From contig NZ_JAMJFX010000004.1 in assembly GCF_023544865.1 (NCBI RefSeq), positions 97,441 through 161,440 of the forward strand: a stretch of DNA of 64,000 bases, written 5' to 3'. Below, in pieces: positions 48,153 to 59,862 of this stretch. A model generated the notes under the pieces. The model saw only the letters and a list, made by a program, of their open reading frames with translations. It was not told the DNA's origin and did not search any database. Source of the DNA: Phaeovulum molybdatiresistens. Its GTDB lineage: Bacteria; Pseudomonadota; Alphaproteobacteria; Rhodobacterales; Rhodobacteraceae. A program made the position numbers and the translations under genes. The number at the start of each line of letters is the position of its first letter. Positions within the stretch are counted from its first letter, which is position 1.

Positions 48153-49586
48153 ATGGAATTCGGTTTCACCACCGCCGCCTATGTGGTTGCGGCTGTTCTG
48201 TTCATCCTGTCGCTGGGCGGCCTTTCGGGGCAGGAAAGCGCGAAACGTGCCGTCTGGTACGGCATCGTCGGCATGGCGCTGGCGGTTGCGGCAACGCTGG
48301 TCGGCCCCGGCGCGGGGCTTTGGTGGCTGTCGCTGCTGCTGATCCTGGGCGGCGGCATCATCGGCTGGATCGTCGCCAAGAAGGTCCAGATGACCGAAAT
48401 GCCGCAGCTTGTCGCGGCGATGCACAGCCTTGTCGGTCTGGCGGCGGTTTTCGTGGGGTTTGGCACCCATGCGGAACTGGCCCGCGTCTTCGCCATGGAT
48501 GAGGCCGCGCGCGGCGCGCTGACGGGCTTTGCGGGGCTTTTGGCGCATAAATCGCCGGTCGAGGTGTCGATCCTGCGGGTCGAGACCTTCCTGGGCGTGT
48601 TCATCGGCGCCGTCACCTTCACCGGCTCGGTCATCGCGTTTGGCAAGCTGGCGGGCAAGGTGACCTCGGCTGCGAAAAAGCTGCCCGGCGGGCATGCGCT
48701 GAACGCGGGTGCTGCGCTGATTTCGATCGTGCTGCTGGTGGTCTACCTGCAGTCGGGTTCGACGCTGGCGCTGATCGTGATGACGCTGGCCGCGCTGTTC
48801 ATCGGCTATCACCTGATCATGGGCATCGGCGGCGCCGACATGCCGGTGGTGGTGTCGATGCTGAACAGCTATTCGGGCTGGGCGGCGGCGGCGATCGGCT
48901 TCAGCCTTGGCAACGACCTCTTGATCGTGGTCGGCGCGCTGGTCGGCAGCTCGGGTGCGATCCTGAGCTACATCATGTGCAAGGCGATGAACCGCAGCTT
49001 TGTCAGCGTGATCCTGGGCGGCTTTGGCGGCACCACGGGTCCGGCGATGGAAGTCACCGGCGAACAGATCGCGATCGACGCCGAAGGCGTGGCCGCGGCG
49101 CTGAACGATGCCGACAGCGTCATCATCGTGCCGGGCTATGGCATGGCGGTGGCACAGGCCCAGCAGTCGGTCAGCGAACTGACCCGCAAGCTGCGCGCCA
49201 AGGGCAAAGAGGTGCGTTTCGCGATCCACCCCGTCGCGGGCCGCCTGCCGGGCCACATGAACGTGCTGCTGGCCGAGGCCAAGGTTCCCTATGACATCGT
49301 TCTGGAAATGGACGAAATCAACGAGGACTTCCCCAGCACGGATGTGGTCATCGTCATCGGCTCGAACGACATCGTGAACCCGGCCGCCCAGGAAGACCCC
49401 AACAGCCCGATCGCCGGCATGCCGGTGCTGGAGGTCTGGAAGGCCAAGCAGGTGTTCGTGTCCAAGCGCGGCCAGGGCACCGGCTATTCCGGCATCGAGA
49501 ACCCGTTGTTCTACAAGGACAACACCCGGATGTTCTATGGCGATGCCAAGAAGTCGGTGGACCAGCTGCTGCCGATGATCGACTGA
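48153..49586 (+). CDS. pntB: NAD(P) transhydrogenase subunit beta PntB
   Basis: The beta subunit, 477 residues. Eight to nine membrane helices in the N-terminal 270 residues form the proton channel. The NADP(H)-binding dIII domain lies at the C-terminus, with [17 protein letters not shown] and [22 protein letters not shown] as its hallmarks. It forms an operon with pntA and is followed by a near-perfect intrinsic terminator. Confidence 0.96.
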   Translation: MEFGFTTAAYVVAAVLFILSLGGLSGQESAKRAVWYGIVGMALAVAATLVGPGAGLWWLSLLLILGGGIIGWIVAKKVQMTEMPQLVAAMHSLVGLAAVFVGFGTHAELARVFAMDEAARGALTGFAGLLAHKSPVEVSILRVETFLGVFIGAVTFTGSVIAFGKLAGKVTSAAKKLPGGHALNAGAALISIVLLVVYLQSGSTLALIVMTLAALFIGYHLIMGIGGADMPVVVSMLNSYSGWAAAAIGFSLGNDLLIVVGALVGSSGAILSYIMCKAMNRSFVSVILGGFGGTTGPAMEVTGEQIAIDAEGVAAALNDADSVIIVPGYGMAVAQAQQSVSELTRKLRAKGKEVRFAIHPVAGRLPGHMNVLLAEAKVPYDIVLEMDEINEDFPSTDVVIVIGSNDIVNPAAQEDPNSPIAGMPVLEVWKAKQVFVSKRGQGTGYSGIENPLFYKDNTRMFYGDAKKSVDQLLPMID

Positions 49587-49605
49587 TCGCGCGCGACATG
49601 ACAGC

Positions 49606-49634
49606 AAAGGCCCCGCCCCGGCGGGGCCTTTTTG
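49606..49634 (+). terminator. Intrinsic terminator of pntAB
   Basis: AAAGGCCCCGC and GCGGGGCCTTT pair perfectly over an 11-bp stem with a 4-nt loop, ending in TTTTTG, 20 bp after pntB. Confidence 0.85.
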
Positions 49635-49783
49635 TTGCGGGCTGTTGCACAAATGCCCGGTATCCCTGTGCATACCCTCACACGCTTGATTTCCTTTGGC
49701 CCGGCGGTGCTATTTGAAGCCGGCCCTGCCGATATCCCAATTCCCGAAGGCCCCGCCTTCGCCAAGCCTTACCGGACCCCGCG

Positions 49784-51070
49784 ATGCGCCCGATCGACGA
49801 CCACCCCCAGCGCTATGCGCTTGTCAATGAACTGCATGCCCGCCCATTTCCGCGGATTTCGGCGCCGGGCCATGTGGTCTATCTGGCGATCAAGGAACCG
49901 CTGGATGCGGCCAACCGCGACCGCGCCAAGGATCATGCCCATCTGCTGACCCTGCTGGACCGCTATGGCGCCGCCCATCCGCAGCCAGGCGCCACGCATT
50001 ACACCGGCCAGATCGGGCGCCACGCGCTGAAATGGGAAAGCCATACCGAATTCACCACCTTCCTGGCCCATGCGCCGGGCGTGTCGGACCGGCCCTTCGA
50101 TCCGGCCGAAGCCGCTGTCTTTCCGGCCGACTGGATCGGGGCGGCGCCGGGGCGGCGGATCGCGGCCGTCAATATCCGCATCGAAACCTTGCCCGACAAC
50201 CCCGATGACATCGCCCCCGCGCTGGATGGCTGGTTCGTGCCCGAAAGCCTGGTCTGCGCCTGGGTGCTGGATGGCGCGGCGGCGATCGCGGGCGATTTCC
50301 GCATCGATCCGGCGGGGCAGATGCGCTTTGCGGTCTTCGTGCGGCCCGGCACCGGATCGGGGCGCATCGGGCGCATTGTCCAGCGCATCTGCGAACTGGA
50401 AACCTATCGCGCCATGTCGATGCTGGGGCTTGGGCGCGCGCGCGCGTTGATGGGCCGGCTGAATGCGCTGGACCCGCAGCTGTCGGCGCTGATGACGGGG
50501 ATGCGCGATGAAACACGCCCCGCCGAAGCCGCGCTGGATGAGCTGCTGACGATCTCGGCGGAACTGGAAAGCCTGGCGGTGGAACATGCCTTCCGCTTCG
50601 GCGCGACCGGCGCCTATGAGGCGATCGTGAAGGAACGGGTCGAGGTGCTGCGCGAGGCGCGCTTTGAGGGGCGGCAGAAGTTTTCCGAATTCATGATGCG
50701 CCGCTATGACCCGGCGATGCGCACGGTGAAATCGGCCGAGGCGCGGCTGCGCACCATGCTGGAACGCGCCGCCCGCGCGGGTGAGCTGTTGCGCACCCGG
50801 GTCGATGTGGAACGGTCGGCGCAGAACCAGAAGCTTTTGGAAAGCATGGATCGCCGCGCCGATCTGCAGTTGCGGCTGCAGCACACGGTCGAAGGTCTGT
50901 CCGTTGTGGCGATCAGCTATTACGCGGTCAGCCTGGCGGCCTATCTGGCCTATCCGGCGGCCAAGCTGCTGGGTCTGGGCAAGGAAATGACGACCGCCGC
51001 CCTGACGCCGGTGGTGATCGCGCTGGTCTGGCTGATGGTGCGGCGCATCCGCAAGCGGATGGGGCATTAG
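49784..51070 (+). CDS. DUF3422 family protein
   Basis: A protein of 428 residues. The N-terminus RYALVNELHARPFPRISAP and the C-terminal two-helix hydrophobic region (VEGLSVVAISYYAVSLAAYLAY, then VVIALVWLMVRRIRKRMG) define DUF3422, a proteobacterial family of unknown role, probably an inner-membrane protein with a large cytoplasmic domain. It follows the pntAB terminator by 150 bp and has its own start with no clear strong site. The ParA gene follows after 68 bp. Confidence 0.85.
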   Translation: MRPIDDHPQRYALVNELHARPFPRISAPGHVVYLAIKEPLDAANRDRAKDHAHLLTLLDRYGAAHPQPGATHYTGQIGRHALKWESHTEFTTFLAHAPGVSDRPFDPAEAAVFPADWIGAAPGRRIAAVNIRIETLPDNPDDIAPALDGWFVPESLVCAWVLDGAAAIAGDFRIDPAGQMRFAVFVRPGTGSGRIGRIVQRICELETYRAMSMLGLGRARALMGRLNALDPQLSALMTGMRDETRPAEAALDELLTISAELESLAVEHAFRFGATGAYEAIVKERVEVLREARFEGRQKFSEFMMRRYDPAMRTVKSAEARLRTMLERAARAGELLRTRVDVERSAQNQKLLESMDRRADLQLRLQHTVEGLSVVAISYYAVSLAAYLAYPAAKLLGLGKEMTTAALTPVVIALVWLMVRRIRKRMGH

Positions 51071-51138
51071 GGGCAACGCCCGGGGGTGCAATTCGCGGCA
51101 ATCCGTGCCATGCTGCGCTGCGGCAAAGGGGGTGCAGC

Positions 51139-51768
51139 ATGACGGGCAGGATTATCGCGGTCGCACAGCAGAAGGGCGGGGCCGGCAAGACGACGCTGGC
51201 GGTGAACCTTGCGGTGGCGCTGGCGCGGGCGGGGCATTCGGTGGCGCTGCTGGACACCGATCCGCAGGGATCCTTGGGGCGGTGGTTCATGACGCGGCGC
51301 GAACGCCTGGGCGCGGCCGGGATGGAGCTGTCGACCTCATCGGCCTGGGGTGTGTCCTATGAAAGCGACAAGCTGAAAAAGCTGCATGATTTCATCATCA
51401 TCGACACGCCGCCCAAGGTGGACAGCGACCTGCGCCCGGCCTTGCGCGAGGCCGATCTGGTGATTGTCCCGGTCGGCGCCAGCCATGTCGATCTGTGGGC
51501 GACCGAGGGCGTTCTGGACATGGCGCGGCGGATGGGCAAGCGGCCGCTGGTGGTGCTGAACCGCACCAAGCGCGGCACGCGGCTGGGCGATGAAATCGCT
51601 GCCGCCGCCACCGAACTTGAGGCCGATCTGGCCGAATCGCAGCTGGCGCATCGGGTGGTTTATGCCGAAACGCTGGGCCAGGGGCTTGCCGCGCCCGAGG
51701 CGGCCCGCCCGGGCCCCGCCAGCGCCGAGGTTCAGGCGCTGATGGCCGAGGTGCTGGCCGCGCTGTAG
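51139..51768 (+). CDS. Orphan ParA-family ATPase
   Basis: A protein of 209 residues. Deviant Walker A QQKGGAGKTTLAVNLAVAL is at about 10-28, LLDTDPQGSLGRWF follows, and IIIDTPPKVDSDLRPAL is the Walker B region. It lacks an N-terminal DNA-recognition domain and no ParB gene is adjacent, so chromosome or plasmid partition is unlikely. In R. sphaeroides a similar orphan, PpfA, positions cytoplasmic chemoreceptor clusters; no chemotaxis genes are nearby, so this role is only one option. AGGGGGTG precedes the ATG. Confidence 0.85.
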   Translation: MTGRIIAVAQQKGGAGKTTLAVNLAVALARAGHSVALLDTDPQGSLGRWFMTRRERLGAAGMELSTSSAWGVSYESDKLKKLHDFIIIDTPPKVDSDLRPALREADLVIVPVGASHVDLWATEGVLDMARRMGKRPLVVLNRTKRGTRLGDEIAAAATELEADLAESQLAHRVVYAETLGQGLAAPEAARPGPASAEVQALMAEVLAAL

Positions 51769-51775
51769 GGCGGGA

Positions 51776-52636
51776 TCAGGGCGCCGTGGGCGGCTTGGCT
51801 GCGGGGGGCGGCGGCGCGCAGTCATAGGGCGCGCCATCGGGCATCTGGCACAGGGCGGCGCTGAAATCGGCGGGCAGGGGGGTGGTGGCGCCCAGCCGGT
51901 GTTCGCGGTCCTGCGCATCATACCAATCGCTGCAGGTGGCGCGATAGTAGCGGTCCACCCGCGCCTCTTCGGCATACCAGGCGGAAAAGGCAGCTGCGGT
52001 CGCCTGTGCCGGATCGCCCGATTGCGCGATGGCGGCGGCGAAGCTGTCGCCGATCAGGTCAAAGGCCTCATGGCCCGACAGCGCCTGCCAGGGCCCCGGG
52101 TCGCCGGCGGCACGCTTGCGCCAGGCGTAAAGCGTGGTGATCGCCTGGGCATCGGCCTCCAGCGCAAAGACCATCTGCAGCATGTCCGCGCGCGACAGGT
52201 CGATAGGCGCGGGGCACAGGCCGCGCCGATCCTGCTGCAGGTGGCGCAATTCATGCACCAGCACCACAAACAACCCGTCATCTTCCAGCCCGGCATCCAG
52301 CACGATCTCGGCGGTGTCGGGCGCGAAATAGCCAAGCGCGCCGGTGGGCCGGTCGTCCAGGCACAGGGTGACCGCGCGGTCATCCAGCGGCGCCAGCAGC
52401 GGGTCGCGCCCCGGGCTGGCCAGATCCGCAACCCGGGCCAGCGCGGCCAGCAGACGGGCCTGCGCGACCGAGGGGGACGCGGGGGGGTGTCCCGTGACAA
52501 GGCAGGCCGCGTTCGCCGCAGGCTCGGCCCATGCGGGAAGGATCGGCGCGCCCGCACCCAGGATCGCGGTTGCCATCACACCCGCCAGCCCCCACCGCCC
52601 GGCCCTTGGCCCAATGGCGGGGCGCGCGGCGGGCAT
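51776..52636 (-). CDS. Exported putative zinc metallopeptidase (DUF6782-like)
   Basis: A protein of 286 residues. A signal-like hydrophobic segment at about 16-37 ends in AWAEP. LFVVLVHELRHLQQDRRG contains HExxH, a zinc-protease motif, and several cysteines (for example CLVTG, CLDDRP, CPAP, CDW) suggest disulfides in the periplasm. The family assignment to DUF6782 is from memory. The start is 2 bp after the uvrB stop on the same strand, so it is likely cotranscribed with uvrB, which is an odd partner. Confidence 0.6.
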   Translation of the reverse strand: MPAARPAIGPRAGRWGLAGVMATAILGAGAPILPAWAEPAANAACLVTGHPPASPSVAQARLLAALARVADLASPGRDPLLAPLDDRAVTLCLDDRPTGALGYFAPDTAEIVLDAGLEDDGLFVVLVHELRHLQQDRRGLCPAPIDLSRADMLQMVFALEADAQAITTLYAWRKRAAGDPGPWQALSGHEAFDLIGDSFAAAIAQSGDPAQATAAAFSAWYAEEARVDRYYRATCSDWYDAQDREHRLGATTPLPADFSAALCQMPDGAPYDCAPPPPAAKPPTAP

Positions 52637-52638
52637 CG

Positions 52639-54819
<2,181 letters not shown>

Positions 54820-54970
54820 CGCGGACCTCTGCAAGCCCTCTAGAGTTGGCCTGTTTTGCCGCAGTTGCAAGGGGTTGGTGCAAAGGTCAAGAAAGGGTTA
54901 AGGGATGCGTCAAATTTTACGAGTTATATCATGGGATTGCGCGCAATTTTTCTTGCGTCGCGGCGCGTTT

Positions 54971-54985
54971 GTTCGCATCTTGTTC
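54971..54985. promoter_or_regulatory. LexA (SOS) box, alphaproteobacterial type
   Basis: GTTC, seven bases, GTTC: an exact match to the GTTC-N7-GTTC direct repeat bound by LexA in Rhodobacter and other alphaproteobacteria. It lies between divergent uvrB and the NDUFS4-like gene; uvrB is the expected target because it is a repair gene. Confidence 0.6.
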
Positions 54986-55000
54986 CGGCAAGCAGCAAAA

Positions 55001-55053
55001 GGCTGCCGGCGGGCGCACCACCCCACCCCTCGCTCCCCAGCCGGCCGGCAGCC
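55001..55053. repeat. Inverted repeat with C-rich loop, uvrB-NDUFS4 gap
   Basis: GGCTGCCGGC and GCCGGCAGCC form a perfect 10-bp stem over a 33-nt C-rich loop. It is 15 bp from the LexA box. Apart from these two elements the 325-bp gap (54820-55144) shows nothing else recognisable. Confidence 0.5.
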
Positions 55054-55144
55054 ACCCCTTGCCCGGTAACGGCTGCCGCGCCAAGGGCTTGCGCTTTTGG
55101 CCCGATCCACTAATAAAAGGCGACCCATTCGCAAGAGGTAAGCC

Positions 55145-55456
55145 ATGCGCGCGCGTATCTACCAACCGGCCCGCAACGCCATGCAGTCGGGGCAGGCCAA
55201 GACCCGGATCTGGTATCTGGATTACATGCCCGCCGACGCGCGCGAAATTGACCCCCTGATGGGTTGGACCAGTTCGGGCGACACCCAATCGCAGGTGCGG
55301 CTGAAATTCGACAGCCGTGAGGCCGCCGAGGCCTATGCCCGCGATCATGGCCTGGATTACGTCGTGACCGAACCGCACAAGCGGGCCGCCAACGTTCGCC
55401 CGCGCGGCTATGGCGAGAATTTCGCGACCGACCGCCGCAGCGCCTGGACGCACTGA
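55145..55456 (+). CDS. NADH dehydrogenase accessory subunit NDUFS4-like
   Basis: A protein of 103 residues of the 'ETC complex I subunit conserved region' family, the bacterial counterpart of mitochondrial NDUFS4 (18 kDa). [20 protein letters not shown] and [20 protein letters not shown] with the C-terminal region are typical. Such subunits are found with alphaproteobacterial complex I (for example in Paracoccus). AAGAGG precedes the ATG. It is a stand-alone gene distant from any nuo cluster in this window. Confidence 0.9.
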   Translation: MRARIYQPARNAMQSGQAKTRIWYLDYMPADAREIDPLMGWTSSGDTQSQVRLKFDSREAAEAYARDHGLDYVVTEPHKRAANVRPRGYGENFATDRRSAWTH

Positions 55457-55529
55457 TCGGCACAATGTGCTTTCGCCTGCGGGCAAGGGCCTGGCCCGCA
55501 TCGGCTTGGCCCCTGCCGGCTCAGGCGCC

Positions 55530-56480
55530 TCAGGGCAGGACCGCCAGCCACAGCCAGATCGTCAGGATCGACCCCGCGGTCGCCAGCAGCACACTTGATG
55601 CCGCGACCCGTTTCGCCGTGCCATACATGTTGGCGAACAGATAGGCGTTGATCCCGGGCGCCATTGCCGCCGTCAGCACCGCCGACCGCAGCAGCCCCGT
55701 ATTCAGGTCAAAGGCCCAGCGGCCAAGCCCATAGGTGATCGCCGGATGCAGCAGCAGCGACAGCCCGCTGACCATGGCGATCGCCTTCATATCGCCTTCG
55801 GGCCGATAGCGATACAGCACGCCCCCCAGCCCGAACAGCGCCGCGGGCAGGGCGGCATTGGCCATCATCGTCATCGCCGCCCAAAGCGGCTCGGGCAGGT
55901 CCTGACCGCTGAGCGCCATATAGGCCTGCAGCGCGAAACCCGCGAGGATGCCGATCACCAGCGGCGTGCGCAACACGCCCAAAAGCGCGTTCAGCCCGAC
56001 GCGCCCCAGCCCCGCCCCGGTGCCGCGCGACCGCACGGCCTCCATCGCGACGATGCCGATCGTGTAAAGCAGCGGCGAATGCAACGAGATGATTGCGAAA
56101 TTGCCCGCCAGCGCCTCGGTCCCATAGGCGCGTTCGGTGATCGGCACGCCCAGCAGAAGGGAATTCGAGAACAGGCAGGCAAAGCCGATCGCCACCGCAT
56201 CGGGCCCCGACCGGCCAAACAGAAGCCGCGCCCCCGCGATCCCCAGCGCAAAGGCGCAGAGCGCGCCGGTGTAGAAGCTGATCATCAGCCCCGCGTCATA
56301 GCTCGCCCCCAGATCCAGCCGCGCGATCGACCGCGCCAGCAGCACCGGCACCGCAAAGTTCTGCGCAAAGCGCATCAGCCCATCCACCGCCCCATCCGCG
56401 AACAGCCCGCGCCAGGTCACCAGATAGCCAAAGCCGATCACCAGAAAGACCGGCAGGATGACGTCGATCAGCGCGCCCAT
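55530..56480 (-). CDS. AEC family transporter
   Basis: An auxin efflux carrier-type permease of 316 residues with about ten membrane helices. MGALIDVILPVFLVIGFGYL at the N-terminus, a central NSLLLGVPI motif and the AMAPGINAYLFA motif in helix 9 fit the family. Substrate not known; other members carry malonate, malate or auxin-like acids. The start at 56480 is used because the upstream in-frame part has no hydrophobicity; it lies 28 bp after the MBL hydrolase stop and may be cotranscribed with that operon. Confidence 0.88.
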   Translation of the reverse strand: MGALIDVILPVFLVIGFGYLVTWRGLFADGAVDGLMRFAQNFAVPVLLARSIARLDLGASYDAGLMISFYTGALCAFALGIAGARLLFGRSGPDAVAIGFACLFSNSLLLGVPITERAYGTEALAGNFAIISLHSPLLYTIGIVAMEAVRSRGTGAGLGRVGLNALLGVLRTPLVIGILAGFALQAYMALSGQDLPEPLWAAMTMMANAALPAALFGLGGVLYRYRPEGDMKAIAMVSGLSLLLHPAITYGLGRWAFDLNTGLLRSAVLTAAMAPGINAYLFANMYGTAKRVAASSVLLATAGSILTIWLWLAVLP

Positions 56481-56508
56481 GGGCGGGCCGGGATGCAGGT
56501 GGGCAGGG

Positions 56509-57309
56509 TCATGGCGCGGGCAGGTCCAGCACCATGCCGTCATGCGCGGGGCGGATATGGTCGGGCGTTTCGGCCATCACCTCATCATGGTCCAGATCGA
56601 CATGCATGTTGGTCAGCACCGCCGTGGCGGGCCGGGCGCGCGCGATCCATTCCAGCGCCAGCGCCAGATGGGCATGCGTCGGATGCGGCGTGCGGCGCAG
56701 CGCGTCCAGCACCCAGCACTCCAGCCCCCCCAGATGGTCCCAGGCAGGGTCGGGGATGGCCGACACATCGGGCAGATAGGCCAGCCCGCCAATACGAAAG
56801 CCAAGCGCATCGATATTGCCATGTTCCACGCGGAAGGGCTGAAACGGGATCGGCCCGCCCGCGCCCTCGATCTGGAAGGGGCCGTGGATGGCGCGCAGCT
56901 CACAGATCGGGGGATAGTTGCTGTCAGGCGGCTGCACGAAGGCATAGCCAAAGCGGTTCAGCAGCGCCTCTTGCGTGTCGCTGTCGGCCCAGACCGGCAG
57001 GCGGCGGCGCATGTTGAAGGTGATCTGGCGCAGGTCGTCCAGGCCGTGCATGTGATCGGCATGGCTGTGGGTATAGACCACCGCATCCAGGGTGCCGACC
57101 TCGGCGCGCAGCAGCTGTTCGCGCATGTCGGGCGAGGTGTCGATCAACACGCGGGTCACGCCCTCGGGGCCGATCCGTTCGACCAGCATGGAACAGCGGG
57201 TGCGGCGGTTCTTGGGGTTGGCGGGATCGCAGGCCCCCCAATGGCCGCCGATGCGCGGCACCCCGCCCGATGACCCACAGCCCAGGATCGTGAAACGCAA
57301 CCGGCTCAT
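56509..57309 (-). CDS. MBL fold metallo-hydrolase (PhnP-like)
   Basis: A protein of 266 residues. The metal site is THSHADHMHGLDD, with LGCGSSGGVPRIGGHWGACDP at the N-terminus and C-terminal His motifs (NMHVDLDHDE). It resembles PhnP and similar cyclic phosphodiesterases. No phn genes are near, so a C-P lyase role is unlikely. It overlaps the tatD stop by 4 nt, so it is coupled to it. Confidence 0.88.
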   Translation of the reverse strand: MSRLRFTILGCGSSGGVPRIGGHWGACDPANPKNRRTRCSMLVERIGPEGVTRVLIDTSPDMREQLLRAEVGTLDAVVYTHSHADHMHGLDDLRQITFNMRRRLPVWADSDTQEALLNRFGYAFVQPPDSNYPPICELRAIHGPFQIEGAGGPIPFQPFRVEHGNIDALGFRIGGLAYLPDVSAIPDPAWDHLGGLECWVLDALRRTPHPTHAHLALALEWIARARPATAVLTNMHVDLDHDEVMAETPDHIRPAHDGMVLDLPAP

Positions 57310-58109
57310 GCCTGCACCTTTACCGCGGCCTTGCTGAACAGACGGTCGAAATTCGCCGAGGTCGCGGCGGCGAAATCGGCATAGCTGAGGCCAAAGATCT
57401 CGGCCCCCTTGCGCGCGGTATGGACGGTATAGGCCGGTTCGTTGCGCTTGCCGCGGAAGGGCGGCGGGGCCAGATAGGGCGCGTCGGTTTCCACCAGAAC
57501 CCGGTCCAGCGGCGCAGCGGCAAAGATGTCGCGGATATCCTGGCTTTTGGGGAAGGCCGCGATGCCCGACATCGACAGATAGAACCCAAGGTCAAGGGCG
57601 GCGCGCGCCAGCGCGGGGCTGGAGGAAAAGCAGTGCATCACGCAGCTGTAGGGCCGGGCGCGAAAGCCTTCGCGCAGGATCGCGGCCATGTCGTCATCGG
57701 CGGCGCGGGCGTGGATGATCAGCGGCAGCCCGGTTTCCTGTGCCGCCTGAATGTGGATGCGCAGGGATGTCTTCTGCACCTCGGCGCTGTCGGCGGTGTA
57801 GTGATAATCCAGCCCGGTTTCGCCGATGCCCACGAATTTCGGATGCGCGGCCAGCGCCACCAGCTGATCCACGCTGACCAGCGGTTCTTCGGCCGCGCTC
57901 ATCGGGTGGGTGCCGGCGGCGTAGAAGACGCCCTCGAACCGTTCGGCGATGGCGCGGACCTGGGGTTCCTGGCGCAGCCGGGTGCAGATGGTAACCATCC
58001 GCGTCACGCCAGCCGCGCGGGCGCGATCGACCACGCCGGCCAGATCCTCGGCGAAATCGGGAAAGTCGAGGTGGCAGTGGCTGTCGACGATTTCGGGCGC
58101 TGCGGTCAT
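57306..58109 (-). CDS. TatD family metal-dependent hydrolase
   Basis: An amidohydrolase-fold deoxyribonuclease of 267 residues. VDSHCHLDFPDF holds the first metal histidines, GIGETGLDYHY the conserved Glu, IIHARAADDDM the next His, and VETDAPYLAPPPFRGKRNEP the final Asp. Relatives are magnesium-dependent DNases involved in DNA repair. It lies 26 bp after holB on the same strand and overlaps the MBL gene by 4 nt. Confidence 0.92.
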   Translation of the reverse strand: MTAAPEIVDSHCHLDFPDFAEDLAGVVDRARAAGVTRMVTICTRLRQEPQVRAIAERFEGVFYAAGTHPMSAAEEPLVSVDQLVALAAHPKFVGIGETGLDYHYTADSAEVQKTSLRIHIQAAQETGLPLIIHARAADDDMAAILREGFRARPYSCVMHCFSSSPALARAALDLGFYLSMSGIAAFPKSQDIRDIFAAAPLDRVLVETDAPYLAPPPFRGKRNEPAYTVHTARKGAEIFGLSYADFAAATSANFDRLFSKAAVKVQA

Positions 58110-58135
58110 CTGCCTGTCCTCATGACTTGGGCGGG

Positions 58136-59251
58136 TCAGCCGGATGCCGCCGCCGTGATTTCCAGCACCATATCCATGACCAGCGCGGCAGGGTCAAGGT
58201 TGACCGCCCGCCCGTGGCGCGCCCGCGCGCCCAGCGATTGGTGCAGCGCCGCCCATTTCAGCGCCGCCGCCGGATCGGGGGACAGGCGGGCCATCACCGC
58301 GGCCTCGCCGGGGGCGGCCTCGGGGGTAGGGGGGCCGGCAACGCCGGTCCGGGCCAGCCGCGCCAGGAACAGGTCCGACAGGCCCAGCATCAGGTCAAAG
58401 CGCGCCTCATTGGCCTTGCCCGCCACGCTTTCGGCCAGCGACAGCGCCGCGATCCGGTCCATCTGTGGCAGGCGGGCGTATAGCGCCACCAGCGCGGCAT
58501 AGCTGCGCAGCCCGTCCAGGTTCGTCAGCCGGATCGCCTCGCCGACCGATCCGCCCGACAGTGCGGCCAGCGCCGCCGGATCCTCGGCCGCAGCCCCCGC
58601 CTGGGCCAGCGCCGCGGCCATGTCCTGCGGGCCCAGCGTTGCCAGCCGCAATTCGCGGCAGCGCGACCGGATCGTGGGCAACAGCCGCGCCGGCTGATGC
58701 GCGATCAGCAGGAAGGTGACACCGCCGGGCGGTTCTTCCAGCAGCTTCAGCAGCGCATTGGCGGCCTGGATGTTCATCTCATCCGCGGCATCGACGATCA
58801 CCACGCGCCGTCCACCCTCGGCCGAGGACAGGTGCAGAAAGCTTTTCAGCTTGCGCACCTCATCAATGCGGATATCGGCTGATAGCGCGGTTTCCTTGTC
58901 GTTCGGCCCGCGTTTGAGCAAAAAGACCCCCGGTTCCGACCCGGCATGGATGCGGCGTACGACCGGATGGTCGGGGTCGGTGTCCAGGCTGTGCGGCGCG
59001 GGGGGTGCGCCGAACAGCCCCGCCGAACCGGGCGTGGGCCGGGTCAGCAAAAATCGCGCGATGCGCCAGGCCAGCGTGGCCTTGCCCACGCCGCGCGGGC
59101 CGGTCAGCATCCAGCCGTGGTGCAGCCGCCCGGTGTTGAAGGCCTCCAGAAAATCCGCCTCGGCGCGGGTCTGCCCGATCAGGCGCGCGGTGTCGCGCGG
59201 ATGGGGGGCGCCTTCGACCTGGGTCGGATCGGGCAGGTCCGCCGCGCTCAT
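58136..59251 (-). CDS. holB: DNA polymerase III subunit delta prime
   Basis: A clamp-loader subunit of 371 residues. TGPRGVGKATLAWRIARFLL is the Walker A region, RVVIVDAADEMNIQAANALLKLLEEP is typical of delta prime, and SRCRELRLATL contains the SRC motif. The start overlaps the tmk stop by 4 nt, the common tmk-holB arrangement. Together the pair links dTTP supply and DNA replication. Confidence 0.94.
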   Translation of the reverse strand: MSAADLPDPTQVEGAPHPRDTARLIGQTRAEADFLEAFNTGRLHHGWMLTGPRGVGKATLAWRIARFLLTRPTPGSAGLFGAPPAPHSLDTDPDHPVVRRIHAGSEPGVFLLKRGPNDKETALSADIRIDEVRKLKSFLHLSSAEGGRRVVIVDAADEMNIQAANALLKLLEEPPGGVTFLLIAHQPARLLPTIRSRCRELRLATLGPQDMAAALAQAGAAAEDPAALAALSGGSVGEAIRLTNLDGLRSYAALVALYARLPQMDRIAALSLAESVAGKANEARFDLMLGLSDLFLARLARTGVAGPPTPEAAPGEAAVMARLSPDPAAALKWAALHQSLGARARHGRAVNLDPAALVMDMVLEITAAASG

Positions 59252-59856
59252 GCCACGGCCCGGGCGATGGCAGAGATCTCGGCGGCAACGGCCTCGGGCG
59301 GGCGGGATCCGTCGATCACCCGAAAGCGGGGCGCGAATTCGCGGGCCAGGTCCAGAAAGCCCGCGCGCATCCGTTCCTGCATCGGCAGGCCGAAATCCTC
59401 AAAGCGTTCTTCATGCCCGTTGCGCGCGCGGGCCCGCGCCAGACCCACCGCGGGGTCGATGTCGATCAAAAAGGTCAGGTCGGGGTCGCGCCCGATCATC
59501 ATGTCATGCAGCCGATCGACGGTGGCGCGCAGATCGCCCCGCGTCAGGCCCTGATACATGCGCGTGCTGTCGGCAAAGCGGTCGCAGATGACGATCTGCC
59601 CCGCCGCCAGCGCGGGCGCGATGGTCCGTTCCAGATGGTCGCGCCGGGCGGCGGTGAACAGCAGCAATTCGGTTTCCGCCGACCAGCGATCCGGGTCGCC
59701 TTCCAGGACCAGCCGGCGGATTTCCTCGGCCCCGGGGCTGCCGCCCGGTTCACGCGTCAGCACCACGGCCCGCCCCGCATCGCGCAGCGCCTGGGCCAGC
59801 AGGCGCGCTTGGGTGGATTTGCCCGATCCGTCGATCCCCTCGAAGGTGATGAACAT
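59248..59856 (-). CDS. tmk: Thymidylate kinase
   Basis: Phosphorylates dTMP to dTDP; 202 residues. FEGIDGSGKSTQARLLAQAL contains the P-loop at about 7-15, LTREPGGSPGAEEIRRLVL the DR-like dTMP-binding segment, and VICDRFADSTRMYQG the conserved DRF. It lies 6 bp after the carboxypeptidase gene and overlaps holB by 4 nt. Confidence 0.95.
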   Translation of the reverse strand: MFITFEGIDGSGKSTQARLLAQALRDAGRAVVLTREPGGSPGAEEIRRLVLEGDPDRWSAETELLLFTAARRDHLERTIAPALAAGQIVICDRFADSTRMYQGLTRGDLRATVDRLHDMMIGRDPDLTFLIDIDPAVGLARARARNGHEERFEDFGLPMQERMRAGFLDLAREFAPRFRVIDGSRPPEAVAAEISAIARAVA

Positions 59857-59862
59857 CGCCGC

